NCBI GenBank assembly: GCA_016214425.1
Contig: JACRON010000251.1
Location: 1-8,137 of the forward strand
DNA: 8,137 nucleotides
Source of the DNA: Nitrospirota bacterium
GTDB lineage: Bacteria > Nitrospirota > CAKKRA01 > 9FT-COMBO-42-15
Direction of reading: 5' to 3'
The translations under genes were made by a program, and so were the position numbers. This document shows positions 5,636-8,137 of the stretch, piece by piece (position 1 is the first letter of the stretch; every line of letters starts with the position of its first letter). Under the pieces are notes generated by a model. It saw only the letters and a program-made list of their open reading frames with translations, did no database searches and was not told where the DNA came from.

Positions 5636-5664
5636 TTGCTTTCCCATTTATAAATTGCTATAAT
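5636..5664 (+). promoter_or_regulatory. Candidate sigma-70 promoter before the dCache kinase
   Basis: TTGCTT at 5636-5641 and a perfect TATAAT at 5659-5664 are 17 bases apart, and the -10 is extended by TGC (5656-5658). Transcription would start near 5671, about 57 bases before the kinase start. The -35 is only a partial match, but an extended -10 can compensate. The kinase could therefore be made at a basal level without the sigma-54 promoter. Confidence 0.55.
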
Positions 5665-5714
5665 TACAGTTCTAAAACATCAATACCCTGTTTTTAAAAA
5701 ATGCAAAGATATTA

Positions 5715-5721
5715 GGGGAGG
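5715..5721 (+). promoter_or_regulatory. Ribosome binding site supporting the TTG start of the dCache kinase
   Basis: A purine-rich block GGGGAGGAGGAG spans 5715-5726; GGGGAGG at 5715-5721 is six bases before the TTG at 5728. The in-frame ATG at 5701 is closed after four codons by a TAG, so TTG is the best start, directly followed by an N-terminal membrane segment. Confidence 0.7.
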
Positions 5722-5727
5722 AGGAGT

Positions 5728-8040
5728 TTGTTTAAGGGTATACAAGGCAAGATAATTCTTCTTGCTGTTACAATCGGTCTCTTGCCAGGTATTGTTGGCG
5801 TTATCCTCACATATTTTGGCGGTACCAACCTCCTGAAAAATTCTATAGTCAATAGTTTACAGGAGATTGCCAAAATGGAGTCAGCCCAAGTCAATCGTGT
5901 AATTGAAAAGAAGATTCATGAAGCCCGCAGCCTTACCATATCACCTTTTGTAAGGCGATACATTGAGACAGCGAATCAGAGGTATGCCGAAAGCAGCAAT
6001 GAAGATTTGATAAAAGAGATAAACAGGATAGAAAGTATCTGGCCGCAGCTTAGCGAGAAGAATCCTTTCTTGAAGGCGATTCTCAATAATGAGCTGTCAG
6101 CATATCTTAAGGAATATAAAAACTTAGAAAAAGAAGAATATGCAGAAATATTTATTACAGATGTGAAAGGCGCTGTTATCGCTGCAACAAATAAGACCAC
6201 AGACTTTTTTCAGGCAGATGAAAAGTGGTGGGAAGAGGCATATAATGGCGGGAAGGGGAGTATTTATCTGAGCGATGTGAGTTATGATGAGAGCGCTAAG
6301 GTATTTTCATTAGACTTTTGCCTTCCCATTATGGACAGGTCAAATAAGAAGGTTATAGGAATAGTCAAGATTGTTACAGATATTCGTTACCTTTTTAGTG
6401 GAATCATTAATATCCGGATTGGAAAGACAGGCCATTCAGACCTTGTGGCCTCTGATGGTACAGTTATTATTGACGCCATCTCTCCGCCATTAAGCTGGAA
6501 GATAAGCGAGGGGCTTATAAGCAATATCTCAACAACAGAACCAGGCTGGACCATAGATGTAGATGAACATGGGATTGGTTCAATAATCGGCTACGCACCT
6601 GTTGAAGGCAGCAGCGCCTTTTCTGCATCAAGTTTTGGAAATAAAAGGTGGTATATATTTATAAGGCAGGATATGTCTGAAGTGTATATACCTATTATGG
6701 AACTGCTCTGGAGGGTCTCCTTGATTGGCCTTGTTTTAGTATGTATTCTTGCATTTGTTGCTCTGTCTCGTGCAAGACAGATTGTAAAACCCCTTATGCT
6801 GCTTCAGAACGGGATTGAGCTCATTGGCCAGGGAAGATTGAACTATAGGCTTGAAGTAGAGACAAAAGATGAAGTAGGCCAGCTCGCCAATTCTATAAAT
6901 AAAATGGCGGCAGAGATGGAAGACAGTACGAATAAACTGGAGCTTCAGAGGAGGGAATTAGAAGAAACAAAGAATTATCTCAAAAATATCCTGGAATACT
7001 CCGCTGATATTGTTATTACCACTGATTTGAATGGGAATGTTGTTGAGTTTAACAAGGCTGCAGAGGAGATATTGGAGTATAAGAAGGAAGAGGTTATAGG
7101 AAGGCCTGCGGATGAATTTTACTTGGACAAGAACGAAAGAAAGAATATATTAGAGATTGTAAATAAAAAAGGGAAGATAAACAATTTTGAAACAAGGTTT
7201 ATGACAAGGAGCGGCAAGATACTCAATGTGAGCCTTACACTTTCACATTTGAAGGATAATTCAGGGCGGCTGATTGGAACTGTGGGCATCAGCAGGGATG
7301 TTACTGTAAAAAAGGAATTAGACCAGATGAAGCTTGATTTTATGTATATGCTTACGCATGATATAAAATCTCCGCTGTCAATTTTGCTTGGACTTTCTAC
7401 AATGGTGATGGAAGGCAAATTCGGCTCTGTTGATGAGAAGATTGTTGAACCTTTGCGAAGCATATATTCAAGCGGCAGAAAGATATCATCACTTGTTGAT
7501 AACTGTCTTACCTCTGCATTGATTGAAGCAGGAAGATTGGAACTTGAGATGAAGCCAGTTAAGTTAGATCTGGTTTTGAATAATATCATTAAATTAATGC
7601 GCCTGCAGGCAGCAAAAAAGATGGTTGATATAAGGACAGATATTCCAAAGTCGTTTCCAGAGGTAATTGGCGATGAGATTTATCTTGACAGGGTATTTAT
7701 TAATTTGCTGAGTAATGCCATAAAATACACGCCTGACGGCGGTGAAATCAGGGTAAAGGGGAGAATAACAGATAGTGGAAAGGCAAAGTATCACAAAAGA
7801 TATGCTGAAATCTCCATTAGTGATACAGGGATAGGTATTTCTCAGGAAGACCTTTCAGGACTCTTTAATAAATATAAAAGGGCAAAAGGCAGCAGAAGGA
7901 TTGAAGGGACAGGACTGGGACTTTTTATTGTAAAATATATTGTTGACTCACATAATGGAGAGGTTGAGGTATCAAGCAAGGTCGGAGAGGGCTCTGCATT
8001 TACAGTAAGGTTCCCGTTAAAAGGCGCAAAGACAGCTTAA
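5728..8040 (+). CDS. Transmembrane sensor histidine kinase: dCache, HAMP, PAS, HisKA, HATPase
   Basis: This 770-residue inner-membrane kinase has a long periplasmic sensor. TM1 is at about 8-30 and TM2 at about 328-346. Between them lies a region of roughly 290 residues with dCache_1 signs: KWWEEA (W167-W168), GKGSIYLSDVSYDES, a PIMD motif and VIGIVKIVTDI. A HAMP (about 348-400, with KP and DEVGQLANSIN) and a coiled coil lead to a PAS domain (about 418-530). HisKA has H544 in the form HDIKSP rather than the textbook HELRTP. HATPase_c has N663, DTGIG from D699, an F box (LFNKYKRAKG) and GTGLGL from G727, so ATP binding and kinase activity look intact. dCache domains generally bind small metabolites such as amino or organic acids; the ligand here cannot be read. 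It starts at TTG 5728, 99 bases after the TapB-like gene. No DNA-binding regulator follows, so the stand-alone receiver at 4837-5199 is the likely partner. Confidence 0.93.
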   Translation: MFKGIQGKIILLAVTIGLLPGIVGVILTYFGGTNLLKNSIVNSLQEIAKMESAQVNRVIEKKIHEARSLTISPFVRRYIETANQRYAESSNEDLIKEINRIESIWPQLSEKNPFLKAILNNELSAYLKEYKNLEKEEYAEIFITDVKGAVIAATNKTTDFFQADEKWWEEAYNGGKGSIYLSDVSYDESAKVFSLDFCLPIMDRSNKKVIGIVKIVTDIRYLFSGIINIRIGKTGHSDLVASDGTVIIDAISPPLSWKISEGLISNISTTEPGWTIDVDEHGIGSIIGYAPVEGSSAFSASSFGNKRWYIFIRQDMSEVYIPIMELLWRVSLIGLVLVCILAFVALSRARQIVKPLMLLQNGIELIGQGRLNYRLEVETKDEVGQLANSINKMAAEMEDSTNKLELQRRELEETKNYLKNILEYSADIVITTDLNGNVVEFNKAAEEILEYKKEEVIGRPADEFYLDKNERKNILEIVNKKGKINNFETRFMTRSGKILNVSLTLSHLKDNSGRLIGTVGISRDVTVKKELDQMKLDFMYMLTHDIKSPLSILLGLSTMVMEGKFGSVDEKIVEPLRSIYSSGRKISSLVDNCLTSALIEAGRLELEMKPVKLDLVLNNIIKLMRLQAAKKMVDIRTDIPKSFPEVIGDEIYLDRVFINLLSNAIKYTPDGGEIRVKGRITDSGKAKYHKRYAEISISDTGIGISQEDLSGLFNKYKRAKGSRRIEGTGLGLFIVKYIVDSHNGEVEVSSKVGEGSAFTVRFPLKGAKTA

Positions 8041-8050
8041 AATTTAATGG

Positions 8051-8080
8051 TTGACAAGTTTTTGTGCCGATGTATATAAT
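8051..8080 (+). promoter_or_regulatory. Consensus sigma-70 promoter pointing out of the window
   Basis: TTGACA at 8051-8056 and TATAAT at 8075-8080 both match the housekeeping hexamers exactly, with an 18-base spacer. Transcription should start near 8087. It begins ten bases after the kinase stop, with no terminator visible between. The remaining 50 bases contain no start codon I can place with confidence, so the downstream gene or RNA lies beyond the window. Confidence 0.7.
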
Positions 8081-8137
8081 GCAATACGAAAGACTTGTTG
8101 CGCTGAGTATCTTAAGTTGGTTATGAGTTAATAGTTA

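Noticed and set aside
7119..7589. Reverse-strand ORF of 156 codons opposite the dCache kinase
   Set aside because: It is antisense to the PAS and HisKA domains, with no motif and no convincing ribosome binding site considered; treated as a shadow.

Overview
The window carries AT-leaning, gene-dense bacterial DNA with every supported gene on the + strand. A Pal-type outer-membrane lipoprotein indicates a Gram-negative (diderm) cell. An NtrC-family activator next to a near-perfect -24/-12 element indicates sigma-54 control. The codon style (many ATA, AGA and AGG codons), the Pal C-terminus and a G/C-tract hairpin repeat resemble Nitrospirota or deltaproteobacterial-type genomes. That placement is an impression from the sequence, not a search result.

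Layout. Bases 1-336 hold the 3' end of a gene resembling the tRNA nucleotidyltransferase/poly(A) polymerase HD family. Bases 337-507 hold a sigma-70-like promoter and a structured leader for a pal-type lipoprotein gene (508-1011). A short G/C-tract repeat follows (about 1036-1070). Then comes a translationally coupled two-component pair: a membrane-anchored PAS histidine kinase with a V4R-like N-terminal sensor (1136-3103) and an NtrC-family sigma-54 activator (3096-4445). Bases 4446-4836 contain no gene. They hold a 171-bp inverted-repeat element bounded by 8-bp direct repeats (MITE-like), two tandem 20-bp units containing a 14-bp palindrome, a second palindrome, and a sigma-54 promoter ending 27 bases before the next start codon. 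The next group is a stand-alone receiver (4837-5199), a small protein with a TapB/DUF3108-like domain (5233-5628) and a 770-residue dCache-HAMP-PAS histidine kinase (5728-8040), the last with its own candidate sigma-70 promoter. A consensus sigma-70 promoter (8051-8080) points out of the window.

Working model (inference). Kinase 1 phosphorylates the NtrC-like regulator. The activated regulator binds repeats in the 4624-4744 region and opens the sigma-54 promoter at 4793-4809, producing the receiver, the TapB-like protein and possibly kinase 2. One signalling system would thus switch on the parts of a second. The second system has no DNA-binding output in this window, so its receiver may act by protein contact or as a phosphate sink. 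The circuit as a whole is the most interesting content; each component family is known.
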